Positions 22,501 to 37,500 are shown, counted from the first letter of the stretch. The stretch: DNA of 64,000 nucleotides from Anarhynchus alexandrinus (GCA_008711295.1 VUYV01000511.1:110584-174583); one strand, 5' to 3'. The notes: generated from the sequence alone by a model not told the origin. Numbers and translations are program-made.

Positions 22501-25500
22501 GTACTTTCTGTGGCTTTGTATGTAGAGATGCAACTTTCTACACAGATACTGGATAAAACCAGTCATTTTATTGACCCAAAATGGCAGAAGATAGCCTGTC
22601 TTACTACTATCATGATATTCCAAGGAAATTTCTGTCCACAGAGCCTCTGCGCTTTTCAAAGGTAATCTACACTGTTCTTGTGGCAAGGAGTCAAGTTGTC
22701 TGCTCACCTTGCTTCACTAGAGCTAGTCCATTGACTACTGGCTGATGATCACCGTAGGTATTAATTCAGGCATGCCTTTTTGAAAAGAATGGCAAAAAGG
22801 TTTAATATTTGTCTCCTATTACAATTATGAGAAATATTCTTTTACTATGCCAACCTGCAGTAAGTTAGAACATGAACATTTCATTTTTGAAGTTAGTTAA
22901 AACTACATTACTTTAGAGGTCTTAAGGTTTTTTGTTGAAAAAAGATAGTTTTGGTATCTTTAATTCCTTTGTTTGGAATTAGTTAGCATTAGTATTCTGT
23001 GAATAGCTAAATATATCGAGGTCTTTTACAGTAGTAAATCAGATACCTTGATGCAGTCAATATTTTTCTGGTTTTACTATCACTGAGGATGGGCTCCATA
23101 GCACTCGGTGTTTTTTCTCTTTGCTTGTATGATATATCTTGAATCTTCAAGTTAGTGCATTCAGATGCCACTGTAGAAAGATTTCAGACAGCTGCTTTCT
23201 CCTTCCTTCAGAAGTGCCTATAAAGAGACCTTGTTCCTAATATGCTGTGAGAACAGGTGACCTGCTGTTCAGTTTTGTGTTGGAAGTAGACTTAAATCAG
23301 CCTGTTGCTCAGTACTAAGAAAAACCTGAATAACTGTGTGGAGAGTTTCTCCCTTTTACTATTTTCTGCTAGCGCTATGTCAGCTAGCATCATGCTTCAA
23401 GATCTGCAGTCTTGAAAATGTTCCAGGACAAATTTTTATGGCTGGCTTTGCCAGTGGAGGCAAAATGCTAGTGTATTAGCACAGGCTGCAGTGTAAAGGA
23501 CAGCAAAACAGTAATATTGTCTGTTTTCCATCCTTGCATAGCTAATTAACATACACAAAGTGAGTATGATGACTGCATTAATTTCTCATCACCATCCCTG
23601 ATCCATAATCAAGATTCACTTGATTTAACACTTCATTGAAGCATTAGGAATACATCCCTGAAGGATAAGTCATTCTTGGCTGAAATGTTACTTTGACCTT
23701 GTTCTCTCCTCCATAAATCACAACAGTGTGGTTTTCTTCTCTGTTGTCTTTGCTCTTTCAGAATGTTCCGTTTTGGATTAATTTATTAGATACCTCTCTA
23801 CTTCACTAAAGCCACAGAACAGCCTTATTCATAAGCAGCAACTCAGTTCTCTCCAGATGAGAGAATAACAATTGAGTGTTACTGGTTAGAGAAGTAGACA
23901 CCTTTTTATTCTGGAAGAAATTAAAGTTAGATTTTCTTAGAACCAGGTGTTACAAACTCCTCACTATCATCACACTGAAAGAACTGAACTGTTGTCAGGA
24001 GTTAGTCTGTTGGTGTTTAGAAATCTTAATTTCAAAGATGACTTCCGTAATTGTACTAACCTGTAAGTGTTCTTATGGCCTGTAGTTTGAGAAATGCAGC
24101 CAGAAGCAAAGTATTGCCTGTTGTATGAAATAAAAATGTAATTTATCATCACAGAAAAACATGCCCTTCTGTGTGGCATTGTAGTTTATGAATAAACTTA
24201 AAAAATTAAGCTAAAGGTAATTGCTGCTATGTATTTCAGGCTGAACTAGTAACACAAAAGAAATCATTGATAACAATTTTTTTGTATCCAACCATACAAT
24301 TTTTTTCATATGTGAATAGATACATGTCAAATACAATCATTTTATAACTGTCTTTACAGCTGAAGTTACGAGACCTTGCTGGCCAGGCGCTAGCTTTTGT
24401 TCAAGAACTTGTAACAGCTCTTTTGAACTTCCATACGTACACTGAGCAGAAGGTGCAGATCTTTCCCATTGATTCTGCAACAGACACTATATCACCGTTA
24501 AATCAAAAGGTAAAGCTTACAGGTTTCAGCTACAAGTATATTCAATTATGTAGACTTCATGGGTGAATAATGCAAACTTCTACCACCTTTACTGGAATGC
24601 TATGAGCGTGTTCCTGGGAGGCAGCCTGTCCTGCATGAGAAGTCTTTTCTACCGGGTGAATTCTCTGAATGTGGGTGAAGCTGCAGAGACTCCTCTTCCC
24701 CTATGCCTCTGCTACAAGAGCAATATGCTCTTCCCCTATGCCTCTGCTACAAGAGCAATATGCTCTTCCCCTATGCCTCTGCTACAAGAGCAAATTCAAA
24801 TCAAGGCTTTGCTTTTTAAGTGCTAAATTAAAGTCTGTTTGTCAAAAAAGTTTGTCTGACTTATTTTAAAATACACAAATACTGTACTGCTAAACAGATG
24901 CTTGTCTTGGTTAATGCACTGGGGCATGGGAGTTTTTGAGACAGAAGATCATGTGTTTAAAGAGTTTAACTGTAATGTGAAGTAGACTGGATGTAAGGTA
25001 GGCATATGAAGGAGAGAACTTGAACTCTATTCCCTTGTCAAAACCCAACTTTATAATCTGATTTTGGGCTATTTGTGTAAAGACCTTTTCTGTAAGTGGT
25101 CTGAAGCTTCAAGTCTGCAAAGCATGTTGAAATTATTACGAGAAACCTGACCTGTCTCTGTCTGTGCAACTCCATGGGAAGACTTTTCTGAGAGTATCAT
25201 TCAGAGCTGTTAAGCTGCATCTTTTGACTTCCTATGCCATGAGGCATGGAAAAGAACTTTGTGCAGAAGGATTTGTGTGGGGATGCATATATGTATGCTT
25301 AAAATTGCTTTAACATCTTGAGTTGTTGGCTTCATAGTGCAAGTGGACCTATGTGCATTTAAGTTGCTGGATGACAGTAGTTTCTTACTCAGACTATAAT
25401 TTTAATTTAGTAGTCATTAGGGCTCAGACTTAAGCTTCCAAGATGGACACGATTTGCGTTCATCAAATGGCTGCAATGCATGTAGTGGCAATGTTAACTA

Positions 25501-28500
25501 CCACCAAACTTTCCTGTTCTTTGGAAGACCTCCTTTATTCTCTTTGCAGGCAACAAATATGCTTGTGAAGGTGTTTATCCACTAGAGAAATCCTGCTCTA
25601 TTTCTCAGTTGTTTCAACTATTTGAATCAAGAATATACTTTTACAGAGGTTCAGCATAGATCTTAGTTTGAAAACAACATTTTCTTGCTCCTGCCACAAA
25701 GGTACTCAAAATTGCATATCCTTCTTGTGAAAACTATGCAGCTTTGTCATCTTCCAAATTCTTTGGGGCAGGAATTGCATCTCCTTGTTTATGTGGCTCA
25801 GTGTGGTGACTGGATTCTACAGACACTACTGCAGTTTATACTAAGGGAATAAAATCAGGTTTCTTAGACGTCACTTCTCACACATTTTTTTTCTTAATAT
25901 CCTAGTTAACACTTCTTTGTGGTTTTTCAGCAGAGAAGTGCTTTCACACAGCTGAAACCTGCAACTTAATCAGAACTGTAATTTGATTCTCCTTTTCTGA
26001 TAATTGACTCTGATTCAGTAGTTCAGGCTTTGTTTGTTTTCGTAATTATGTCTCTTGTACTCTGCCCCATTGTGTATTCATGACCTAATTGCTTCAGTGC
26101 ATGCTACCTCTCAGGGCTTTTGGGGTGACTTTGACTTTCCAGTGGTGAAGCATCTTTTATCACTCACTGAAGCTGCTGTTGCTCCTGTGTTTTTGATGAA
26201 TTTATCTATTTGCTTGCCAAGTGTTCTCAGTGTGATCTTAGCGGCTCCACTGAGTGGTTCAAAAACCTCCCCTTAATGTGGTAGAGAAAATGAGACAAGT
26301 GTCAGGTAGTGGCTTAGCACACTTGCACTGATTTATTTTTCCCTAACTCCAGGTTTTGTCTGGCGCTTTCGAGCTATTTTCCCCACCAAACACTCAAAGT
26401 AGATGTGGACAATTCCCTCCCAGGTTCAAGTATTCCTTTTCTCTTTAAGTATTGGATTGCTGGGTTCTTCTGGGTCTTCAGCATCATGCCAGATAACTCC
26501 AGTCCTCTCTCTTGCAACATGAGTCAGGAGCATTCTGCATGTGTTATTTCTTCCTCCTTAGATTTAGGAATTTTCCCTAATTCCATCCAGATTTGTGCAT
26601 GCATGAATGAGAGCTTGGCATCTCTCTTCTCTTGTTAACACTGTTACTGCACTATAATAAAAGAAATAATTAAAATTTCTCATACCCTATTTGCCTGGGA
26701 TCTTTAGCTACTATTGTGGTATAAATAATCAAAGGTGAAGGTATCTTTCTGTGGAGTAAAATAAAAACCAAGATCACTTTTGACTACCTGTGTCAATCTG
26801 TGGAAAAAGCTTTTTGTAGTACTGTGGTATCAAAACTGAAAGCTGATGGTACTGTTACATTTTGATTGTGTGTAAGACTAAACACCTTTGTTCTTAGTTA
26901 TACTTTTTTTTGAAGGCTAAATTAGCCATAGAATTTATTTAAACAATTTTTAGCAAAGTCAGGCAGTTCTGTGAGGCAAGAGTTTCATAATTGCCCAAAC
27001 CTGTCATAATTCTGAAAGTAAGAATTCTTCATTTGATTAGTTACTGCTCTATCCTTTGTGTTGGCATAAGCATGCTTTGACCCATGTTGAAAACTGGACT
27101 GGATACAGATAAAAGACTAAAACGTATCTCTTGCTCCCAGTTTTAACTCGGTTTAGTTCTTCAATACTTTGCGCAGCACAGCATAGCTGTGCAAATGTTT
27201 GTGCTAATGCACAGGACAAGGGCTGAGAGGCACACAACAGCTGGATAGTTTATTCTGGTGGCTTAATGGTGCATGGATCTAGCCTTAATTTGATGGGAGT
27301 TGAGCAAGGAATGCAAGAATGCTTAAACTTAAAAAGCAGGGGTTTGGTGTGCTGTGCATGGCAGTTAAAATGAGATAGAGTGCTGGGGCAAATCCCTAGA
27401 TGGGGTTTTGCGTGGACTTCATTGTAGCCTTCACTATTTCTCAGTTTCCCTCAAGGTGTGTGTTTGTGTGTCCTGTTGAAGAGGTTGCTGTACATCACTT
27501 GACTATTATATCTTATATATCGACGTACTGGGGATCATTTAACATGACAGGTGCTTTGCTAAAGTGAATCGTTCGATTGTTAACTTGAAACAGTTTGCAA
27601 GAGCTTTCAGCAAGCACCATTTTAAAATCTCTCTGTACTCAGTTCTCACAGTATCTTCATGAAAATGCTTCGTATGTTCGCCCTCTGGAGGAAGGAATGC
27701 TTCACTTGTTTGAGAGTATTACAGAAGATACTGTGACAGTCCTGGTAAGATTTCTTATTTTTAGTGTTGAAAAATATTTGTACAGAGCAAAAATACTTAT
27801 GTGTTGTGTTTCCTTCTAGGAAACAGCTGTGAAATTGAAGGCCTTCTCAGAACATTTAGCTTCCTACTTATGCTTTTTAAGAAAGATTCTTCCATATCAG
27901 TTAAAAAGGTACTTCTGATTTGATAGATCAAATTAAAGGGGCAGTGAGTGTCAGGCCTGCAGCATTGTCAACGTCTACAGCTCAAATATCAAGTCAACCC
28001 TTAAAGCTTAAAAGGCAGAATTTTTTTTTGCGTGCTGGTTTATGAGCCTTTGGGTTATGCATATTTTTTTCAGCTGGGCATTAGAGCTAAAAACATGTGT
28101 GTTAAAGCTTTTTTTTCCCACCCTCCAGATGAGACTTTAAAGACAGCTGCATAGATTTTTAATGTTTCTTAATGTTATTCAATAGCATTGATACTATTCA
28201 GTTATGATATACTAAAACTGTTCATTTCTTGAGCGTGTCTGAAGATTACTTATCATGCAGTAAATACAGCAACGTAGTAGAACTTGGCCAGATGCACATC
28301 CATTCTGCAGTGAAAATCTTTGTTCCCAAGTGGGTTGAAGGGAGGTGAATTATTAGTGCAAACGACTGCTTAAAAAGAGGGTTTGGGTTAAGGAAGAAGA
28401 AAAAGCTTGTTTTATGCCTTCTTATACCTGTTCCCCTGCTCCTTAGGAAGCAAGAGGTAAATTATATATGGTAGAGGAAAAAGTCTAAACTGATGAAATC

Positions 28501-31500
28501 AGTTCCTTGCTGTGAATGTAAACTGTTACTGGCTTGTGGCTCTTAAGAGTGGGGATAGTACACGCACACAGTAGTTTTCATGTATTGCTAAGTTACTCTG
28601 ATATGTTAACCTTTCTAAAATAAATTCCTAGTGTATTGTTGCTTTGGACTGGGGTTGTAGAGAACACTAGTTATCTACTTCAAAACTCATGAACTTGTTT
28701 TTTAAGATAATTGCTCGCTTTTTAAAAAAAATAATTCATATATTCCTAGTTTGGAAGAAGAGTGTGAGTCTTCTCTTTGCACAGCTGCTTTAAGAGCTAG
28801 AAATATGGAGCTACACAGAGATATGAAAAGGTTGACTGCAGTCTTTGAGAAGCTACATACATACGTTAGTCTTCTTGCGTTACCAAGTAAGTGCCAGTTT
28901 TGACTCCGTTGGTTACATTGTGACTGGAAGGTACAGTTTTCTTTTTAGACCAGATTAAAAAAAACAACCAAACAACCAAAAAAACCCCCAAACAACAAAA
29001 AAACCAAAAAAAACAAAACCACAAAAAAAAAAAATCCCACTTGTATGATAAAGGGAAAAAAGGTTAACACTACTCTTTATTTACAGTCTGAACTATGGGG
29101 CAAGTGAGTTCTGCAGTGTGCTCTGTCATACTGGACTCTCTTTGATCCAGGCTGGGAGTCTGAGTGCTCTATAGCTTCTTTAATGCTCTGTACTTTTCCT
29201 TCTGGATAGACATGGGCATGGTGCAGGCCTGAAAAATACCAGTCAGTTGCATGTAGCACATTTTAGATAGTCAGAGTTAACTGTAGAGGAGAAGAAATGA
29301 CTGTATGTTTTTATAGTACAATTGACAGTACATCTTTTGTCATCTTTTAATCATGAAATTGTTAATAAACTACATTTTATTACTAATTACCACTTCTAGC
29401 TCCACCTTTTCTATTAAACTACAACTCTCATGGTAATGACTAAATAAAATCAGGTAAAAAATTTGTGTTTATGTGTGTGGGGAAACTATATCCAAATGCA
29501 TCCTGTAAATAATAAGCGGAAACGGTTATTGTATAGCTTCAGGTTATTTCAGTCTTCACTCTTCAGAAGGACCCAGATGGTCCTTCCTACAACAGTGAGC
29601 ATGTAAATCTTTGTGCATGCATAACTGCTTTTTGAGACCAAAAGAGTTGATATTTGTAAAATATGAATAAAACTTGGGAAACTTGGAAGTCTTTTACCTG
29701 CCTACTCTGGCAAAATTTGGTGTGTGTAGATATATCTCTAATATTAAAGGAAGGGGAAGTGTTAACTAAATGGATCTGTTATGATTCTTTAGTTCTAAAG
29801 GTCATACCCCATGCAAATGTTTCTAGTAGGTGGAAATCAGATGATGAAAAATCATCTTCATCATGGTTGAATCATAATTTTTTTTCCTTCTTTCTGCATG
29901 GTACCTTTAGGTACAAAACCAGAAGGACTTCTTAGAACAAATTACAACTTTGTGTTTACAAACATTGCTACAAGTCTTCATGGATTTCATGATGTTTTGA
30001 AAGGTGAGAGTACAGGAATAGTGGTATGTTTCAGCTTTGCTTTTTTCTGTTTAACATAGCACTCTGTAACAATGTTAAATGTGTAATATGTGATAAATCT
30101 GGTTTCTTGGGCCTTTACAAATTAAGATAAGTAGTTAGCAGGTTTAGTTTCTTATTTTAGACATGCATGCGTGTTTTTTCACTCCTCCATTCTATTAGCT
30201 TTGTTCTTCTAAGTTGCTGGAATATTTAATTGTGGCACTCTAGATCTTCCTGAGCAGCATTACTTTAGTTACAGAACATCATTGGTCTAGTGGAACTAGC
30301 ATACAGAGTGAAATGACATTAAATATACATATTTTCCTCCACTTCCGTACTGTTGACCTAGTATCTGCCTTCAAAGTGGGATTTTTTTCTTTCAGTTTTT
30401 AGGTTGATTACTATTTTTAACGTGAGTATATAACCAAAGCTTACAAAGAAGTCTGTTTTCCTTTTGAAACTTAACTTCCTTCTTGAAAATGGCTTACATT
30501 CCTTTTATCAGAAGGATGGATATGTTACGTTTTCAGTGAAATGATATTTGATTAAAACTCAGACTTCTAAAACACTGATGTTTCTGTATATCCTAGAATT
30601 TCTGTACCATGTAGCTTTTCCCAGGTAGAAGATAATCCATATAGGTGAATTGTTTTGATCCTAGTCAGCTGTGTAAACATTAGGCTTTTATAGTTTTAAG
30701 CATCACTTTTTTTGTTTCTTCGTCTTTTAGTAATAATGTCAATAGTACTGCCCCATTTTGCAGTGTCCCTGTTTAAAAAAACCACCACAACTATTAGAGA
30801 TTGTACCACAAACAAAATGAGAGACTAAACCAAGATTTTTGTAACATAAATAAGTTTATTGATAAATACCTTCTACCTCTTAATATGGTTACTATAATGT
30901 AAAACCAGCTGAACTTACACTTTATCGTAGAATGTTTTGGGTTGGAAGGGACCTTAAAGATCATCTAGTTCCAACCCCCCTGCAGTGGGCAGGGACATCT
31001 TCCACTAGACCAGGTATCAAAAGAAATAAAGAAAATGAAAGCAAAGAACTGAAGAAAATTGTCAATAGAATTCATTAGCTGGCAACAGAAATTATGTGCT
31101 CCAGAATGCTTGTGCTACAGAATGCTTGATTTGCCACTTCTGTCCTCCTTTCCTTCCCAATCCACACTCAATTCCAACTGCTTAAGCTTGCCTCAAATTA
31201 TAACTTCTGGTGGTGATGGTCTGGGATTTCTGCATTCTGTAGCAATAGTACTTTATTGTAAAACAGGTGCAAAGTGTTCACTTCCCAAATAATTACTTAT
31301 TTTTGATTAAGCCCAGTTGGGAATGTTTGTTCTTACATGATAAATACTTGAGTTTTTTTAAAACTTCAGTGCTGTTGAAATCAGTGTATTTAAGCTAAGA
31401 TGTTTTTGTGAATGACTTTCAAAAAAATTTTGTGGGTTTTTTATTTTTCTCTCTGAAGACTGTTCTGTTGATTTTTGCCTGAAAGAATTTTAGAATATAG

Positions 31501-34500
31501 AAAGTAGTGTTCTAAATTTCTGGTAGTCTTTTAGATTTGCTCTGACAGAATTAAAATACTTTTCCCTTCTAAATCATGTAAGGTTAAGACTCAGATATTG
31601 AACATGACTAAAAATTCTACCTTTAGTGTCCTGATGTAAACATACAGAAATGGAAAGTATACTTGTGCAATGAAATGCTATGGATCCGCTACATAGCTAC
31701 GACTTTGGGGATACAGAGTACGCTTAAATATGCATCTTTATTCTGCCTTATGTAACAGGCTTAATGCCTATTGCTTATGATGACAAAGTTGTCTAAGGCA
31801 GAACTAAGAGTATCCGGAATAAACTTTTATACAACTTGCTTAAAAAGGTGAAAAGCTTTTGAAGCTGGAGGTCATAAGCTGAATTTGAAAATGGTTGCTT
31901 AAATAGACAAAAAAATGTAATTTGACATAAATGTGTGTTTTCTTTTTCTAGACATTTCCAAGCACTACAGTCAGAAAGCTACTTTAGAACAAGATGTTCC
32001 AACTGCCACACAGAAGCTCATAACTACAAATGACTGCATTTTATCCTCTGTTGTGGCTTTAACAAATGGAGTGGGCAAGGTAATGGGTATTTTTGTTTCA
32101 ATATAATGCCCCAACTTGTGCAGGTATTAAAAAAAAAAAAAGTCTTAGTTGAATGATTCGGAAAATCTAGGCATGCCTCTGATATTAAAAATCTACAATA
32201 TCAGGTTTGTTCTAACATATTTTCAGGTTACAAGATAAAAACAACTGAATGGGTGATAAAAGTAGATACCGTAAAGAGGATGCTTTGCACTAGTAAGGTC
32301 TAACTTATGGGGAAGAGCCTGCAGCTTGTTTGAATTTCTTGTTGTAAAGTCCATTTTCACTAAATAATTGTCATTCTCTTGAAAGAGTAATTGCTTTTCT
32401 GAATCTTTTTGGTCAACTTAATTTGAAAAGTGACTTTTCTTGATTTGTCTAGATTGCCTCGTTCTTTAGCAACAACTTGGATCACTTCACTACTTCGTTG
32501 AGCTATGGCCCTAAAGCAGGAACAGAGTTCATCAGCCCTCTTTCAGCTGAGTGTATGCTGCAGTACAAGAAAAAGGCGGTTGCTTACATGAAGTCTTTGA
32601 AGAAGGTTTGTTCAGCTCGCATGCTTGCACAGAAAAAGCACAAATCAGTCGATAGTTGGTTACGCCAAAGGGAATGCAAACTAAGGATTTTCAGTATTTG
32701 GAATAGATGTTCCTCTGAGAATATTTGGCTGAGCAAATGAAACCCTTAGAGCAATAATGCTATTGAAAAATAGAGAGCATAGTTACCCTCACAACTGAGG
32801 GTATGTGCCAATTCCGCCTTTACCCATTTCCACTAATTATTTCTGTGCCAAGACTCCAAGGAGAAGAGGGTAGCTGCTTATTTAAATTTCTTCTCATATT
32901 CACCAGGAATATGAAGTGAATTACATCATATCCGTATAGTTGCATTCACTGGAAGACAGGGAGAGCAACAGGGGAAAAAAAAGCAGCTGAAAGGAGGAGA
33001 AAATGTGCTGAACCAAAGGACTGAACACAGATCTCCTGTTGTCTCTGTTAAAATTAACAATGCAGTGATGTTGCATTAACAGTTATCATTAAATCACTTA
33101 ATGCAGTGTCTGTGAAGTGGACCTTAAGATGCATTTGGTCATTAAGTAACACCTGGAGTTTTCTGAGCACTTTTTAATCGGGTGTGCATTTTGGGGCTGT
33201 ATTTTTTTGTGAGCTTAAACCGTTTTTTTTTCTACTGGCTGGTAAACACTTGGAAGATGTTTTTCTTCCTTTACTAAAATAAGGAAGGCAATAAGAACAT
33301 AAAAGTAGAATACGTATTCTGATCTACAGTGAAACACGTTTTGAGGTTTCTTTATCCTTCTGTAGCCTTGTGCAGCTTCAGTGCCTTATGAAGAGGCTTT
33401 GGCTAATCGCAGAGTTCTTCTGAGTTCCACAGAAAGTAGAGAAGGACTTGCACAACAGGTATTCTGGTATAAATTTTACTAATGTATATGATGTGTATTT
33501 TATAAAGGTAAAGGAGTATAAAGTAGTCTCCACGTATTTGTGTGTGTGTTTGTTTGTATATATGTATGCATGTACTGAAACTTAAAATTAGACTGCAGAT
33601 GTCGTATTTGTAGAGTTTGAAAGTAAAACTTATCCTTGTCAGGCTGGGTTATCCAAGGCTTGTTCTCCTGCACCTGCAGAATGTACATGTAGTTATAAGA
33701 GACAGGATTATGCCATTGATGTCTTCATTTATAGATATAAGAAGTAAGGCAGTCTTTCATAATTCAAATAAATGAAAAATAAACACAAGAATAAGGCATA
33801 CTGAAATATTCATTTCTAATGTTATGTACTGTTTTGAGTGCTTTTTTGGACTATGCAGGATTTATTAGCGCTGGTTAAGAGCAATGATTTTTCTTTTCAG
33901 TTAAAGTCTATTAATAGATTACAGGAGTGGTGGTTTGTCTTTCTAAAGACCAAACCATGACAATAGTATAGAACAAGAAAATGCTCGTACCAGGCACGCA
34001 TCTTTCAAGTATTCATAAAATTTTTCCCTGCTTTGATTTTTCACCTAATATGGTGTTGCCAGTTCTGAGCTGTAACTTTGTGATGCACGTTTCAGACTAA
34101 TTAAATAATGTGGTCATTTTTGACTCATGACCACAGTTAAGTGTACAGCTTAAATCAGTAGTTGTTTACCTGCTGCATTATTCATTAGCTCACTTATATA
34201 ATGGTTTAAAATAACACTGTCTTCAAACGTTCCCTGTGTGTGACTCTTTTCCCCTTGTGTTCAATAACATGGACTGTAAACTTTCCCTCCTGAAGGTCCA
34301 GCAGAGTTTGGAGAAAATTGCAAAACTTGAACAGGAAAAAGAACACTGGATGTTGGAGGCCCAGCTAGCTAAAATAAAGCTAGAGAAAGAAAACCAAAAA
34401 CTGAAGAACTCTCTTAGTGGACATTTAACTGAAACTATACAGGAGCGTTCTGTTTTGCCAAATGTAGCTGAACAAAAGAAGGAAACCACAGAAAAGGGTT

Positions 34501-37500
34501 CGAGGGAACCTGTTACAAGTACTAGTCTGGTAAGTGACCTTTTTCCTTTAATAGCGAAAAATCCACTTTCTTTAGTAGTAGTACTGTTTGATCAGTGGAA
34601 CACGAATAATGAAAGCTTTTAGACTGTGAAATGCATTCACACTTGGGCTCTTTGTATTTGCAAAGCTGCTTGCTAATACTTTCTGCAGAGTTTGGAACCT
34701 CTTGGCTTTTGAGACTTTGGTATCTTTAATATCGTGGAGACATTTTTGTAGTTCTGTACTTGTATGACTGAGGGGGAAATAACAGATGCTTAACTACTAG
34801 ATTTTTCTGACTAGTAGTCAGGAAGCCTTGCAAGTAGTATATATCTCAGGTTGGCTCTGAGTTTCCAGTACTTTTTTCATCTGTAGGTATGTTAAAGCAA
34901 ACGAAAGTAGGTAATTGGTATTTTTAAATGGGTTGAAAGACTTACTACAAGTTTGTGCAATATAACTTAAACTTAACTTGAAGCCATTCAAGTTTTCAGT
35001 ACTGTCTGGAACATATATTTTTACGTAATCTTCATAGGCACATACAACTTGGGCTCAACAATTGCATTTGGATATGGCATGCATTCTGTACTTGCTCTAT
35101 TACGTTGGGTAAATGTCTTTCCTCTTTATTGCTAGTATTTAAAGAGGTTCGCCTTTCCTCTGAATTACCACTTCTGAAGTGGTGTTAATAGGGATGTCAT
35201 CTGTAAGAAAGAAACCATCTACTTAGCTCAGCACTCAATAGAATTGTTGCCTTTTTTTTTTTTTAATTTTCTCACCACTTTCCTGCTCCAGGATAAAAAT
35301 GACCTGGGGATTATTTTGAAATCCCCAATTTTGAAGTAGACTGGCATCTTAAGTTCTTGGTCCTGTATTTGATTTGTAAGAAGTTTGAGGAGAATGGCTT
35401 TTTTTCTAGCCATGATGCTTAATGTAACTCACAGGACAACATATTGTGTAAATATTTCCCATAAACTTAAATCTCTGGTTCTGTTGAGGTCAGGAGAAAC
35501 ACTCTCTTGACTCTGTGATGACATTCTTCCATTGAACTAGCTATTTGCATACACCCCTCTGCTACAGTTCTGTTGGTGCTTCACACTGAACTGTCAAACT
35601 GGAAAGAAAGGAATTCAGAAGCTAGTCAAGAAATCCAAGATGGGTTTCCTTGCTTTTCAACGTGAACAGTAATATTTCAATGTAGTAACTCTGAATTAGT
35701 TTAGTGTAATCAAGCAGTTGTGTAATCATACAAGCTAGCTGCATCTTGTTGCTTTTACCCTCTGTACATCGTAAGGCAAAGGATATATTTGGAGAATTGG
35801 TGTCAGCTTTAATTTGGTTCAAGGTGTTAATGTATATTATTACCCTTGTTTGTGTTACAGGTAGAAGTAGTTACATTTGGATTTAGTTTTAACTGTTGCA
35901 GGATTATTTCTTTTTTAATGTCCTTCTGTGACTGAAGCCAAAATGAGTTCCAGCTATAGTATCTATTTTTGCAGTTCTCACTTTAGCATATTTTCTTCCT
36001 TGTTCTAGATTGGAATGTTGACTATAACTACTGATAATGAAAAGGTAATCTGTTTTAAACATTATCGAAGTACATCTGGTAAATACTTCAATTCTGATTC
36101 TGTTAAACTTATTCCAGAGGTCTAATTACTGAGAACACTGTCGTATAATGGCATGAGTCACCCATGTAGTCTGTACAGTATATCTTCAAGTTTCTGAAAT
36201 CAATTTATTTCTTAACTTACTTCTTCTGTTTAGTGAACTGTTATCTTGTATTCATGTAAGCAGTTTGGAGCACTGTGAGCTGTGGTCCCAGTCTGCTCTC
36301 TGTAATTTGAGGAAAGCATTGGTCTGTTTGTACTTCAGTAACCCTAACTGCATTCCGAGCCTCAATTCTTAACTTTTGAGGGAGGGCTCAAGCTGGGGTA
36401 AAAAAAAAAAATAAAAAAAAATAATCACTGACTGTAGTGCCTGGTGTTTAACACCGAAGTACAGGCTATCCCAAACCAGAGGTCACACCAAAGAAACTTC
36501 GAACTAGCTGTCAGACTAGACGTTAACTCTTTTGTTTAGCACTGCTATAATGTAATTCTTGCCCTAGCAGGAATGTAGCAGAGTAAGGTTCAGTACTTTC
36601 CCTTTTCTGACACTGCAGGGAACTGACGTGTATGTTAGTTTACTTGTCCTTTTCTTCTGAAGGTATGATTAAGAAGGGGATGGGGGCCAGATAATAACTG
36701 AGACAAGTTTTTAAAAGCTACTGCATAGTGCTAAATGAAGGTAATGACAAGTAATGTGAAAGCTGCTTCTAGTGGGTTACTCTGTAACTTATAGTAAACT
36801 GGTGAGTTGTGGGCTTTTTTTTTTTTAAAGTTCAAATGTCTAAAGAAACTTTTGGAAAATGCAACATTAGAAATAGTTTTGACTGTTGTGAGCTTCTGAA
36901 ATGTAGTTATGCGAAGGAATTCTTCCTTGTTGGGAAAAGTCAGTAAGTTTTTTATGTAGGTGAAAGCAGTCTACTTCTGCAGTGGATTTGCATCTTCATC
37001 AGAGACTTGATATTAAATTAAGGGAACTTCTTACATCTTCAGTCAGCTCGTTGTCCTTTAAGGAAGTCTGACAGTACAGAGTGACAAATTGCAGAGTGGT
37101 CTGCTGTAACTTGTCTCTTGTGTTTGGGGTATTTAATGCTTTTGGGTAGAGCAGCCAGAGAGAGAGTAGAGAGTCTCGGGAGTTTTGGGTAGAGAGTAGA
37201 GAGTCTCGGGAGGGAAGAAGAGAAGTCAGTATAGAGGACAGCATGATGCAAGTGTTCCGTCTAGTAAACATAAATATCTGTCTGCTTAAATTTTTGCTTT
37301 GCCAGGCTCCAGATGTTGAATCTCGTGAAGACCTGATAAAAAACCACTATATGGCAAGGATAGCAGAACTTACATCTCATCTGCAGCTTGCTGACAGCAA
37401 ATCAGTACACTTTCATGCTGAGGTGAGCATGCAGGCCGTGTCTATATTGAAAACAGTAAATCCCTTTTTGAACTTTCCACAGGCAAGTGCTTTGACAGTG

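Noticed and set aside
24563..24869. ORFs with an internal peptide repeat
   Set aside because: The repeat is the 35-bp minisatellite in intron 9 of PPP1R21; the frames join to no exon.
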